Below are positions 48,461-61,820 of a stretch of 64,000 nt of DNA, one piece after another (positions within the stretch are counted from its first letter, which is position 1; every line of letters begins with the position of its first letter). The translations under genes and the position numbers were made by a program. A model generated the notes under the pieces. It made no database searches, had not been told where the DNA came from, and was given only the letters and a program-made list of their open reading frames with translations. Source of the stretch: Vespa crabro (Eukaryota; Arthropoda; Insecta; Hymenoptera; Vespidae); NCBI RefSeq assembly GCF_910589235.1, contig NC_060957.1:6492662-6556661 (forward strand), read 5' to 3'.

Positions 48461-49622
48461 ATATATATATATGCATATATATATATGCATATATAAGCAT
48501 ATATATATGCATTTGAACTTCTCACCAAATTTCAGGTTAATCGATAATTCAAATAATATCGTACTCGTTTATATGTTATATTATTAACGATTATTTGATA
48601 TTTTTATTTATTCGCGAAGACAAATTTTTTATTATTATTAATTTTTACAAAAGGATATTTTTAATAGGACGTTAAGTGTGAATTGTTAAAAAAAAAGAAT
48701 TACGTCATTGAAAAAAAGAAATAGAATATGCTTGTGAATAAGTAAAATATAAATGTTCAATCGATTTTTTCGACTATTTAATCGTCTAGTTTAGCGTGTC
48801 CATCGATTTTCTCGAATTTTTCGAACACGTCATGGCACCGTTCACCCACCTACCGATAACACTATTTTATCCCATTTGTTTCCTTCTAGCCAACCGGTAT
48901 TTCTTTATTTCTTCTCTCTCTTGATAATTCGTTCTCCAAATTGCGCTCCATTTCGCGTATACGTCGAATCATTAGCCACGGTTAACGCGAAATGGCTCGA
49001 GAGTTTACGAGCACGTTTTTACGCGCGATCGCACTGTGAAAACTTATAACGATACTGTAATTTATCGACCATGCATTCGTCCTTAATTTTATGGTAACGA
49101 ATGAAAAAACAAAAGAATGAAAGAAATCTTGCATTTAATGAAACATAGTTCTTTTTACCTTCCTTATTAGGATTAGATCTAGTTTGATTCCCAAAATAAA
49201 ATTTTTGTATCGTTTAATCGATCGTTCTTTACTAAATCCTTACGAATAATATCTTGTAATAGTGATCGATGGAATATACAAGCATTTTATGTTTCGTTTT
49301 GATCAGATTATATCGTACTGGTAGACTACTTGATAGAACAAGTTCGTTTACAGGACGAACGAACAGTCAGAACAATGTTCGATTCTATCACAAGTTCTCC
49401 GAAGCGACTGCTCGTCATATTTCTGAAAAAACATATGTTATGTGGTAGGAGATACGATATATTTTCTGCCGACGGAAGTATCTAGCAAAATGGAAATATT
49501 TATTTGACCTGAATGCCGATAGCGATAGAAAATCTCGTCATTCATTTTCTATACAATTTCGTTACTTTTCTGTCATTCGATTATCCGTCCTCAAAAATAC
49601 TACGTTTTTCTTTTTTGTTCCT
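48461..49622. other. Non-coding stretch
   Basis: ATATGCAT tandem repeats at 48461-48512, then AT-rich DNA. A GC-richer island at 48790-49070 (ACCTACCGATAACAC, CACGGTTAACGCG) shows no gene. Confidence 0.5.
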
Positions 49623-49940
49623 TTAAAAAAAAGAAAAAAAAAGAAGGAAAGAAAAAGTATAAAAAATATCAACGACGATAAGAAATGATACAAATAAAAT
49701 AATCGATTTTATTACATATATCTTCAAGAATAAAGTTTGATAGACCTTGTTTGGAAGGAATAAGATAGGATAATTTTCATCGCACGCACAATACGATACA
49801 TCGCTCGTTACGCATGATATATCGCTTCGTAGTAGTTCCTCTATGTACAACGTGTCTTCGTTACATATCCGTTCGTATCTCTCGCCACGTTTTGCGATAC
49901 CGCATTCCATTACGCGAATTTTCAAAATAACGTCAATCAT
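49623..49940 (-). other. Open frame of 105 codons, possible small membrane protein; unproven
   Basis: The first about 65 residues have ordinary composition with five Cys (MECGIAKRGERYERICNEDT...). The last about 40 form a long hydrophobic segment (SIILFVSFLIVVDIFYTF) ending in poly-Phe/Leu. The hydrophobic end is encoded by an A-rich tract on the + strand and may be spurious. No family recognised. Confidence 0.2.
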
Positions 49941-51108
49941 CTTCGTTAAATGTCCCGTTCGCTGGCCTCTTTTTTCTGTTTTTTTTTTTCGATCACAGTA
50001 TCGTCAAACTTTTCATTCGCGAACGTCCACGAAATACGAGCTTTTTGATAAGCTCGTTAGTACGAGATATATAACGCTATAGATCGTGAACATTTACGAT
50101 ATGAGAAACATATGTAGGTAGATATTATAGGTAGAGCAAAACTTAAATGAAATGATATACCAACGTGAAATGAGATCGGGCGCTTATTTTATGTCAGAAA
50201 TGATTTGAAGTCTGTTGATACTATTTCCTTCATATCATTTATTTTCAAGTTAACAAATTTTAAGGAAAAAAGAATAATTTTATTGATTCGAAAATTTGTG
50301 TTGCGAATTATAAGAGATATTGGAAAAAAAAATGTATTAGAATCAACGAATATGATATGATTCTCGTGACGACTTTCAAAAAGATCGCGATGGTAAATTT
50401 GAGTTCACCTATATGCTAATATTAAAGTTAGGATATGCATAACTTCCACCGAGGTGTATATCACCCACGGAAAGGAGCATCGCATACGACGAGGTCGAGT
50501 AAATCAAGTCGAACGAGCATAGACCTATTTTGAATTTGCGTGCAAGGGGACCGTCATGCATTTAGCTACTATATAAGTAAATGGAAATGCTTAAACGTCC
50601 TCGTTGCGCGTTATATTCCTGAGCACGAAAAGATTCGCGATTTATTTTTCAGTTAGCTTCATTATCGTTTATCAATGGGTGTTGTTATTCCGTTTAACGA
50701 GCAATCTTGATATATTTTCTTATTTTTTTCAACATTATAGTATTACAAAGAAGTCGCGATGTCCACCGTCAAGTAACTCGAATAAAAGTTAATCAAAATA
50801 ATGGAATACTCGTTAAATTTCTACGAGTTTGACGGATCTACACAGTGTTACTCCTTTTTTTCTTTCTTTCTCTCTCTCTCTCTCTCTCTCTCCCCCCCTC
50901 TGTCTTTCCTTGAGAATCCAAAGTTTATGTTTACTCTAACTTCACCAAAGAATGTATTAAGTGTGTACTATCCGTCTCGAGAGTTTTACAGTTAGCATGA
51001 ACGAGCGTTATGAGTGCCGAAGTATTCTGATTAAAGGAAAATCCGGAGTACGGACTGTAAACAACAAATACTCGAAAAGATCGCGATGAAAATTGCATTC
51101 TATGGAGA

Positions 51109-51153
<45 letters not shown>

Positions 51154-51184
51154 TTCTTTCTCTCTCTCTCTCTTTCTATCTAAT

Positions 51185-51256
<72 letters not shown>

Positions 51257-52679
51257 CATTTATCTATCTATTTATTTATCTTTCTCTCTATTTCTATACT
51301 AAGAAATTGTAGCTTTGTCTGTCTCCCACTTAGCGAACATGTTTAAAGATTAGAATCAATGTCCCAACAATCTCTCTATCACTTTGACCAAGCTACGATA
51401 ATCGAAGCTAACATAAGTTCGAAAGGAACTACACGTTCCCTTTTACTTCGGTTTTGACGCTAGTAGTCTACCATAGCGTTTGCAAGACCGCGAGCCAACT
51501 TTGAATACGTATATAGCAAAAGTTCGAAACTCGTAAGATGTCAGAAACTTTCAAAGATAATACAACAAGACGCAAATGCACTCTGGCAGCCTCGTCAGCA
51601 GCGAGGCAAGCAACTTTCCCAATTTGCTATCCATGACTGCGACTGCAGATTCTAACTCAGTCCTTTAAATATTCATCAAATTGTCCAAACACATATATCT
51701 ACTAGAAACATATTGCATTATTATTATTATTATACCGATAATATCGATTCAATTTCATTAAAAAATATCTTATACCATAGAAAATATAAACAAAAGTATT
51801 ATACATATATAAAACGTACATATATAAATCCTGAAATTTTTCATTATTTCGAACGTTAATTATTCGACTGTATTATTATTACTACTTTCGTAACGTTTTA
51901 AATCCTTTTCGAAAAGCATAATCGTACTAACCGGCCGAATAAACGCTCGAAGAAAAGGAAAAAAATACAAAAGAAAATTCATATATTAATTTAATATACT
52001 ATATTGTTGAACAAACGAACGAACGAACGAACGATACACTATTAACAAGAGTATTGGAGGAGATAAAGGGCTTAAGAATAATAACACTTTCGCGAGCCCC
52101 ACGTGAAACACATATTTGGAAACGTGGTAATCGTTTGGAAACATTTTATGAAGTAAGAAAGAAATAAAAAGAAAAAATAAACAAGACAAATGTTAAACCG
52201 CTTCTGGGAAATAAAAAAAAAAAAGAAGAAAGAGAGAGAATATATATGAAGAGTCATAAATAGATCGCCAAGTATTCACGACTCGCATCATTTACAGCAA
52301 ATATATCCACATATAGGTATAAATCTATATACTTACGTATATACGTATGTATTTATCTACGATATGGCGCGAGTAACGTAGAGAGAAGATTCTGGGCGAC
52401 GTTTTATTTAACGTTTACGATAGCAATATGCCAAGAGATCGTTATCCTAAAGCCACATTTTTCAGAGTTATCGTCGAATACGTTGGCGTAAATTGGGCTG
52501 CCGTCGTAAATGAAAATGTGTGCAGTGGTCGTACGTCATTAAGGTGCGATGATCCACGATGGTAGGAAACGTCAAAAGTGTTTTCTCTTTCTCTCTTTGT
52601 CATAGAATTGTAGAATGAGAGAGAGAAAGAGAGAGAGAGAAAGAGAGAGAGAGAAAGAGAGAGAGAGAGATAGAGAGAA

Positions 52680-52712
<33 letters not shown>

Positions 52713-52981
52713 ATAGTAGTTTAAAGAGACTGTAGAAGATTTAACAGTCCATATAATTCTGTACCGCTGAGAGAGCACATGGCGTGGAACTACGCGTTGC
52801 ATATACAGTGGACATTAACGCGTTACACCGACTAACATGTTAAAAACAACGTTAAATTTGTTGCATAAAGTTTTCCTCCTATCTCGTTGCTGGATTTCGC
52901 TTAATTTCGAGTCACCGATGTTGGACGACCGGCCAGGGATTCTCAGCCTTTTTCGTTTTTCCCCTAAAACATTTTTTTCAT

Positions 52982-53021
<40 letters not shown>

Positions 53022-53425
53022 CTATCTCTATTTCTATCTTTATCTCTTAAAACAAAAGGAAAGGAAAAGAAATAGAAAAATGAGAGGCCTTTCATCTCCT
53101 CCTTCTCCTACTCTTTATCCTATCGACGTGAGAACGTATTCGGCTGCGACGATTTATTCGGAATAATGGCAGGAAGATCCTTTGTCTTTTGGAGGAATAA
53201 GAGAAGAGAGAGAGAGAGGGATACCGCAAATGTTGGCTCTCTCTCGACTCGACTGGTAGGATTCGCTAGGTCAAACTAGGTCCACGATAGTGCACATAAC
53301 CGGTGCTGTGCATACTTTGACAAGTTTACGACGTTTAACGGGATGCAAATGCCTGTTAGAAGTGCGTTCGCACGTGCGTCTATACGAACGATAAAGAATG
53401 CAATACACATGAGATGTTAGAGGAT

Positions 53426-53484
<59 letters not shown>

Positions 53485-53727
53485 GAGTGAGATAGAAGAA
53501 TGTCATTACAAGATCGTAGGTAAACTGTTGGTTTGGAAGGGGTGGTTAAAGGGTGGTAATAGAAGTGGGGGATGAGAATGCTACCCTAATCCTCGTATAA
53601 CGTCGAGGGGTGTCAAATGGGGTATATGGAAGGGATGAGATTGGGCGTTTTCTCAGTTAGACTGGCCCGATGCCAACTACCGGACAGTGAAAACGATGTT
53701 TCAGCTTGCGATGTAATCGGTACATGT

Positions 53728-53777
<50 letters not shown>

Positions 53778-54343
53778 TGTATATATAGATATTGTATATA
53801 TATACAAGAATATACGTATAATATTGTGGCTTACGCACCCTTCCAATTCACATAACAAAAGTAAAGTACTTACGACCACCAGTTGCAGAGTTCCTTTTGT
53901 CAGAATGGCTATATTAATAGTGAATTATTCTAAATCACTTTCTCCCCTCCAAGAGATTGTCTTTTGAAAATTATTTTATATTTTCGTTCTGAACGTTCAG
54001 TCGATTTAATGTATTGACGAACAAACGTTAAAGAGAAATTTTTTCTGTGTTATAAAAAAGAGAATTAATTTAAAGCCCAATATCTATTTTTATTTTTATT
54101 TCAAGATTCATATGGTACGATATTTTTCCATACATGAGAAATTACTTAGACGAATGTGATTCTAAAATGATTTTTTTCATAATATATTTTACTCATCAAA
54201 AAGAAAATCTAGTTATTTTGATCAAGTTCTAATGTCTCAACGTCGCTTCAAATTTCGTTAGGCGTAAGTCTTAGCGAGTATTTTAATGAAATTCGAGATA
54301 GAAATTCGACAAAGTTGAATCGAGAGGCACGTTAGCTACTCCA
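49941..54343. other. Non-coding, microsatellite-rich stretch
   Basis: Return of GA/TC repeats: TC 50867-50900, TC 51112-51175 followed by (TATC)n 51176-51281, short (AACG)n 52014-52034, GA-rich 52616-52712, TC/TATC 52984-53045, GA 53424-53488, (TA)n 53731-53774. GC-richer, repeat-free islands at 50400-50560, 51540-51660, 52365-52560 and 53270-53400 have no recognisable exon and may be regulatory. Open frames here are mostly repeat artefacts. Confidence 0.55.
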
Positions 54344-54351
54344 AGAGAGAG

Positions 54352-54412
<61 letters not shown>

Positions 54413-54418
54413 GAGAGT
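54344..54418. repeat. (GATA)n-(GA)n microsatellite
   Basis: About five GATA units run directly into GA repeats. Confidence 0.95.
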
Positions 54419-54495
54419 CCTCGAAACCGTAGACAAATTTAGTCCTCGCTTCCTTGGCATCGGACAATTACTCCCGGCGTATCCGCAACACGACT

Positions 54496-54624
54496 ATGAA
54501 TTCCGCTCAAATTTCGACGCAGTTAGATGCTCAGGACGTTGAGCACGAGCTCTTGCAAGTACTCGCTACTACCTCGAAACATCCATCTCCTGCCCTAATG
54601 AGGAACAGAATACGCTATCTGTGA
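54496..54624 (+). other. Small open frame of 42 codons, candidate smORF
   Basis: ATG at 54496 to TGA at 54622. It starts MNSAQISTQLDAQDVEHELL and ends PALMRNRIRYL. It has no low-complexity residues, a helix-compatible middle (QDVEHELLQVL) and mixed codon use. The frame stays open upstream to 54433. It lies in a GC-richer, repeat-free island (54420-54740). No homolog recognised. In GC-richer DNA, frames of this length arise by chance. Confidence 0.25.
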
Positions 54625-57600
54625 ATAACTTATACTTACAAGCTAGATATCCTACGAATTCTCTTTGGATTATTACGATCCAGTCGTTTGTGGCCTGCTT
54701 TATCTCTTCCGATCTTATCTAACAACGATTCCCTATCAATCCTCACGTCGTTTGAAAGAAATAATATATGTATATAAAAAGTAAAATCCAAGAATCAACA
54801 CGTACCAATACATCTATAAAAATTGTACATAAATTTATTTCATAAATAGAATATCAATTAAAAAGGAAGAATCTCATATTATATATTATCATATTTAATA
54901 TTAACAATTTTCAAAAGGATAATACTTATTATTTATATTTTCGAATATTTTTATTTTCAAATTTGATATAAGGAATATCAAACGATATACTTGAACTATC
55001 CTTTTACTGATGACGAGCAAATCGAAGCACAAATTCGTTTTTATCGTTTCGCTTTTCGACGAAAACTGTCTGTACTATATCTCTCTTTCTCTACCTTTCA
55101 TCCATCTATCGAATCCATCTTCGTTACATCGTTGCTAGAAACGATACGGTCGATATAATCGACGAGTTTTCTTCAAGCGACGAGTCTTCGTCTTTTACAC
55201 TGAGAGAAATACTCTTCGTAGGAAATGTAATAAGAAAGAAGAAAGAGAGAAAGAAATATAGAAAGAAAGATAGAGAAAAATGAAGAGGAGAGTTACGTCG
55301 GGTGGTAAGAAGCGATATCACGTATGTTTGGCGTCTTCTTTCCAGAGAAAGAAAGAGAGAGAGGGGGGAGGGAGGGAAGAGGGAGAAAAGTACGATTTTG
55401 CTTGGCTGGTCAGACGTAAGAACGAACATCTCGCTTTTATTTCTGTCGTAGCTCCTAACGAGATATTGATACAGCAACGATACCAACCATAACTTTTCAA
55501 GACAGCCATCTCACACGTTCTTACCTCTATATATATGTACATATGGTATCTATGTACATATACATATACATATGTACGTGTGGTAACGAATAAAATTGAT
55601 GCATTTTCAATTCTATCTAATAGTTTTTTTTCTTTTCTTTTCTTTTCTTTTTTTTCTTCATAAATATCATAAATGTATTTTTATTATATTCTACTTCATA
55701 AGCGATCCTGATATAAAACAAATACAAATTCTCGTATAATATTAGAATTTTTTTTATCCACGTAATTTACTCGTTATAGATAATTTCATAAATAAAACCG
55801 ATTATTAAATATTACTATAAATTATTTGTTTTTGTTAAAAATATATGGATATATTTAATACGTTGACGTTGGTATGTACTACTGATGGCTCAAACGAAAT
55901 AAACTCATCGAACAATGCAATATAATTTTAAATATCGCTTAAATTTGCTGCTAGTAAAATTTTTTTTTATTTTTAATAATTATATATTATTATTTAATAA
56001 TTATATATAAATTAAAAACTAATTTGTCTTTTTAATATTTAATTCTAATTATAATCTACAATAAATAATAAAGTAAGATGATTTATTACTGTTCATACAG
56101 TTTTTTTAAAACAATTTAAACATAATGGTGGCTGATCTTTACAAAGAACCATTCGATGCAGTAAAATACAAATTACAGCATCAACGTGTTAAAAATAAAA
56201 TCTGATGAAAGAAAAAGAGAGAGAGAGAAATCAAACGGTGATCCTTAGATCACTATATGCCATTTCAATCCGCCAACATACATATATACATATATATACA
56301 CATACAAATACACACTAAATATAGAATAGTCTATAGCATCTGTATGTCGTTAGACCGAGGATGGGCTACGGTAAATCCACCTTAGTATGTGCGGAGACTT
56401 GCGAAGGTAGCCCGAATAACCACCCTTCTTGTTCTCGAGCATCGTCCATAACATCGTTCCAGAGTTTCAGGACACTGGCGGACGACTTGAAAATTTATTA
56501 CCAGGATATAAGGAGAAGAAAAAGACACAAAAAGGGAACGTATAACGAAGGACGGAGAAAGTTACGGATAAGTCGACATCTCAGCGATATACTAGCCTTG
56601 AAAACCGCGATCCTAACTCCCTAGGGACGAATAAAAATGGACGACTTTAAATTGTCCGTACCGTTTAGCAAATAGATTCTTTAAAAAATGTGTACACTTT
56701 TCACGAAAATCTTACAACGATTCGGAAACAACCGAAAATCTATGCTGAATATTTTAATAATAAATTATTTAAAGATTGGATTTTTATAATGTAAAAGGAA
56801 GAAATAAAAAGTTGAGAATATAAACGATTAATAAATGATCGGTATAAAATCGAGAAACTCAGCATACTGTAACGAATGTGTAATTTTATGTTAAAATATA
56901 AATTACTATGTATTGCTTTTTAATAAGAATATTTGTATGTTTCATGTTAATTAAATGGTTCAGATAAATCATACAGTATTGCCTCGAGTAAATCGACAAA
57001 ATCGGACAACTGTATATCGAGTACTAAAAACTAAATATTTTATTCATGTTACCGATATTTGTTTCGATTCAGATTTAAAGAATTTATTACGAATCAGATT
57101 TCAAAGGATTATAAAATATAGATTTAGTATTCAAATTAGAAAATATTTTTATAAAAATGTGCGAACCATGAGACAAAACAAAAATAAACACGTAATATTC
57201 ATTATAAGTTAGGTTATGTATTCTGTAATCTTTACTTTGATATTTCACTAAACGTATAAACCATATTAACCCAAAGGTGCAAGAAGCAACGAGAACGCTT
57301 TAGAAACTCGGCGCTTGTTACGCAGTTTAAAATACTTACTCGTGAGATAAGATCCGAAATTTAAAGCGTCAAAAGGCAAGCGTGGCTTTGGGAGCGCTAA
57401 TTTGCTTAGCATTTGCTTATATGTAGAATACAAAATGTAAAAGAGTCTAAACACGATAGGCTAAGTGTAAAATTTTTAAAGGAATATAATGTTTATCATT
57501 TTTCATATTCTATTGTTAATAATTGTAAATGATAAATAATAATTAGCTATAATTGCAAAATATTATTAATTAGAGTTTTGTCGACATTAATTTGAGTTAA

Positions 57601-58524
57601 TTATTGAGATATTTAATAATATATAAATATTTAAGAATATATAAATCGAAAGTATTAATATAACAATAAATAAATTCGCTTAAGTATATGATTTTTAAAT
57701 ATTTGTAAGTAATTGTCCGCAATATGTAATAAAATTGAAAGATATAAAGTGCTGCCCTCCAAAGAGTCAGAAACTATCAATTAAAAGAATGTATTTACCG
57801 ACGTTACAAATTTCAACATGTTATATATTTATTTCTATGATCGACATATTCAAATTATGATATTTCCTTTTTAAGGATAAAGTTTAACTTCCTATTCTAT
57901 TGACAATTAAGATAACGTTTGCATTTTTTTATCTTATATAATATTGAGTCGATAAAATAGATAACTGAATACTTATAGAAGATAAAGCGGATGAACTCCG
58001 ATGATAAAAGCTTATGATAAAACAGGAAGAAATTATCCATTGACAAAGCTAATGATATTCATAGCTGGATATTAATAATCATATCATGATAAGATGAATA
58101 AAAGCTTATAATTGATATTCTATGAAAGCAGTTCGTTTATCTGATTCATTAATAAATTGTGATTTCAAAAACACGTTGAAGTACAAATGATTACAAATTT
58201 CTAAAAATAAATGTTTGAAATTCATTAACTCTACAACTTTTACAGCAACACTAATAATTAAATAATAATATCATTGCAGTAAATTTTTCATTATCAATAT
58301 TTCTTCCAAACAATTCTAACTTACCAAATTGATAATATTTTCAGTAGGAAGTAAATTATCGAGTTTAAAACGATGAAATCATCATTTTACATTTCGTATA
58401 TAAAATAATTATTTAAATTCGCTTAAATATCAATATTTCATATCATCGCATAGAAGCCAACAAGTATTTTAATTTTTTGACAATTATAACAATTTAATTC
58501 TAATTATTTCTATTAAAGCTGTTC
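54625..58524. other. Mostly AT-rich non-coding stretch
   Basis: Purine-rich 55228-55285 and 55345-55390, (GTACATAT)-type repeats 55530-55580, (TTTTC)n 55629-55657; from 55.6 kb nearly free of microsatellites. A frame at 56361-56624 (+) with basic composition (RRRKRHKKGTYNEGRRKLRIS) lies in a small GC-richer island and could be a terminal exon, but no acceptor or family supports it. Nothing recognisable from 57.2 to 58.5 kb. Confidence 0.5.
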
Positions 58525-60750
58525 ACTATCCCTGATTTTATAATGATTTACACCATCAATGAGAACAGGCATAATTCTTGACCGATTTTGATGAAAAAGA
58601 TTTTATTTTAAAGATGAAGCTTTAATTTAGGATATATCTTTTTTGAATTTTTGAAAAAACTTTATTTTCTTCAAAAACGTCGTATTAAAAAATAACATTT
58701 TTTAATAATAATTAATGCACAAATAAAAAGCTTTTCTAAAAATTTGAAAAATATATATCGTAGAAAAAATCTTCATCCTTAAAACGAGATATTGTTCATT
58801 AAAATCAGTAAAGAATTATACCTTTTCTTATTATTGGCGTAAATGCTGTTTTCGACATTTTTCGCGTAGAAAGTTCTGTACTGTGGCGCCTCTCGAAATT
58901 TGCGGCAAAAGAGAAGAAGCTCATAACCTTCTACTACATTACTATTCTATGTCACATTAGAATGGGGCATGTTTGTTCTTGAAGTAGCGTTTATCTGCTT
59001 GTTGTGTACATAAATAACAGATGCTCAGATTTCCTGAATCATTCCAAATGCAAAGAAATGCATTTTACGATGCTCGCACGGAGAATCTACGGTACTTACT
59101 CAGTTATTTTTTGAACAAATAATTCTAAAGAAAAAGAAATAAAAATAAAGAAATAAAGAAATATGTAAAAAAAGAAATTCGTGTACTATGTCACAAAGAT
59201 TGTTATGCCTAAGAAATTTAAAATAATTTTAATAAAAAATTCCAATACTGTAAAATTTTGATCTCCGGGGAAATTAAAATAATCATAGTTGACTTTATGT
59301 AATATAAACATTCGGTCTTTTAATTAACTTTGATGATTACCGAGTTAGTTTTCTTTTGAATTCCGACGTGTGAACATAGAAAATCTCTTTTTCTAAACCA
59401 TATAAATTAATGCTTTCCATAATTTTTCAATTATTTAAACAATCTTTAATGTACACGACGTACAATAAAGTAATATTTAAACAATAATACATTTGCTTAA
59501 AAAGATTAAAAAAACGGAAACGCGGAAAAAACTTACAATAATTTTAATTTCTTTTGCATTAGACTTAAATGTTGAACTGGCGTTTGTTGATTAAGTCAAA
59601 AAAATCAAACTTTTAATCGACTTTGACTATTACTAGATCAGTCTTTCTTTGGATTCCGATGAATAATCATCGAAGCTCTCTCAGAATGTCTTTCCTGCAA
59701 GTAGCAATAAAGACTTAAAGTAAGTATATTTTTATATCATATATTTCTTGAATAATTTATAGTAGTTTCTTATTATAATACTGATACTAATTTTTTTTTC
59801 TGTTTAAAAACTTCATTGTAATCGTGTGCATAGCAATGAAGTAATCGAATGTTTGCATCGCTAAAATAAAAATATCGCGAAGTAGAAGCAATGTTTGTTC
59901 GTTCGCGTTTTGCGATTTAAATAACAAGTGAACTTGCATCAACTGCTTGCAATGAAATCATTAGAGTCAGTATTGGTTTGCAAAGTTTTTTGCTTTTTTA
60001 ACAATAACACAAAATGTATTTACAAAAGGCAATAGATTTTCGCGAATTCACTTCAATAAGTATTTGTTAAAAAATAACTATCATAAATTAGAGTCAGTGC
60101 ATCATTGAAGAGGATGTCGACTTACCTCATTTTCAATCATCCTCAATTTCGATCTAAATCGAAAATGATTATTTTAGAGCCGTCGCAGATTGCTCTAAAA
60201 AAGTAAGTGAATTTCTTATATTTCGTAAATAATAAGTGAATTTTTAAGTCCCCCTGATCATTCAATCATGTCAAGGATTAAAGATCCGAATCGACAAGAG
60301 TGATTGGTTGTAATTAATTAGTAGAAGAGCATTAAGGGACGAGTAAATTTCTTCGGAGATTTACTCGTAAATAGTTTCGTGATTTTTTATTTTTTTTATT
60401 AGATCAGGATAGGGTGTTCTTGTTCAAATCTGTTAATTATAATTATTTGAAATTTGGAATATTTTAATATATTATCAAAAATTTTTCTAGCGTGGAAATA
60501 ATAAAGAATCGATATTAATGAGTTTTAATAATGAATGACCAAGGCGATATGGATAGTTTCTGAATTACAAGCGGAACTGTATAATTTTTTTTCTAACGAA
60601 TAGAATAATCGCTTATAAGAAGGAACGCCCAAGGATTTTTCATTAATATTATTAAATAAAAATTAATTAAATATTTAATCAATTTTGTTGATAAAAGAAA
60701 AGTCTCGATAGAATCATTACTTTTGAATGCAAAATGTCGAATAGAATTAT
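58525..60750 (+). repeat. Diverged duplicated block, copy B
   Basis: Partner of 42531-45124, same orientation. It contains two ~295-bp tandem units (anchors near 59305 and 59600) where copy A has three, and lacks A's 43-bp minisatellite. The 81-bp identical stretch is at 60631-60711. Its position directly upstream of the channel gene is the main reason to link the duplication with that gene. Confidence 0.85.
58546..58844. mobile_element. ~300-bp foldback element (inverted repeat)
   Basis: The left arm (from 58546, ATTTACACCATCAATGAGAA) pairs with the right arm (ending 58844, reverse complement ATTTACGCCAATAATAAGAA) over about 125 bp at roughly 75%. Both contain an AATTCTT-AC-GATTTT-ATGAA core and a GATGAAG segment. 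Copy A (42550-42640) retains only the left arm. It is MITE-like but old; target-site duplications cannot be recognised. Confidence 0.7.
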
Positions 60751-61549
60751 GATGTGATCCATGGATTGAATTCATGGACATTTGTACGGGCTGCTGTTTC
60801 AGTATCGTGTAGAGCTCTCAGTTGGAAGCCTTGGGAAGGACTTTTCGATGAGGACCCTCAGATGAGGAAAAATCGAACTCCATTTTGATTGGATATAGCC
60901 TGATATTCAATATATCCGAATAATATTCAATATCTACCTCTTGTTCTGCGTTTGATCGTTGTCATGTGCTCGTACATTAGGTCTTTCTTTTCTTTTCTTT
61001 CTCAAACTCTCTTTTCTATCTTATATTTCTTCTCTTTCTCTTCTTCTTTTCCAGAAATCATCAAGGGATAGATTCATCTATGATTAAATGAGTCTAATAT
61101 ATCGGATGAGTCTGACGTCGAATGGCTCGGTTCATTATCGATTTTTACGCGAGAATACGGGAAGGATAAGTAGAATACTCGCGCACGTGTCAGTAGCCAC
61201 AGGCGTGGGTGTTCTTCAGCACGATTAAAAGTCCTATATAAGACTTCGTTTTATTTGTTCGAAAAATCGATTAGTTTATCTCGAGATCGTGAATTTTAGA
61301 ACAGTCACCGTTTTTCTAACATTCGCGTGGATATCCAAGCGTAAATTCAAATGGACTTCGTTGTATTGTTTGAGATTCGGGGTATACGAGTAGTTCTACT
61401 TAGTATGAGAATATATGTAGCTGCTGAAGTTGCGACGGTCCTATTATTCGTAAGCGGGAACTGACCTTCCGTCAGATAGCGTTGGAAGTCAAAATTGTCA
61501 GTTAGCTCATATCACTTCGGATTTCAACGTAGAATTACCGTTATTTTAA
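60751..61549. other. Segment unique to copy B, with promoter candidate
   Basis: Not found in copy A. TC-rich 60983-61050, then a GC-richer segment 61100-61250 with a TATA-like element. No open frame of interest. Confidence 0.5.
61235..61242 (+). promoter_or_regulatory. TATA-box candidate (TATATAAG)
   Basis: TCC-TATATAAG-AC lies just downstream of a GC-richer segment with CGCGCACGTGTC and CACAGGCGTGGG words, which is the usual layout of a TATA promoter. The predicted start would be near 61265-61270, about 1.5 kb before the channel ATG. That would require a 5' leader or a non-coding first exon not identified here. Motif-only evidence. Confidence 0.35.
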
Positions 61550-61820
61550 TACTTACGTAAATATTTTAGATTAAAGTCGATAAATAAGAGTGACTTTAGA
61601 ATAGTCATTGTTAGCCTGTGGGTCTCCACATGCAGTAACTCCACATAATAAGATTTATCGGTAATACTTGCGATATTGAAATCTGATTATAAATCACTCA
61701 ACGCAAGCAGTACGAATGGTTGGATATTTCGATGTATTTTCAAAATCTTTGCAATCTAATTCTGATTAAACATTAAAGTACTAACACTTTACGTTGCCAA
61801 TAATTCTTCTATCTGCAAAT
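61550..61820 (+). repeat. Diverged duplicated block, second segment of copy B
   Basis: Partner of 47090-47360 (shared CTGTGGGTCTCCA and following sequence). It ends about 1 kb before the channel start codon. Confidence 0.75.

Noticed and set aside
47361..49000. A decayed channel gene after duplicated block A
   Set aside because: Looked for HCN-domain, S1-S6 and matching splice sites; none recognisable, so it is kept only as a hypothesis.
55280..55492. 70-codon frame in a GC-richer patch
   Set aside because: Opposite-strand frames of equal or greater length overlap it and the centre is GA-rich; no domain.
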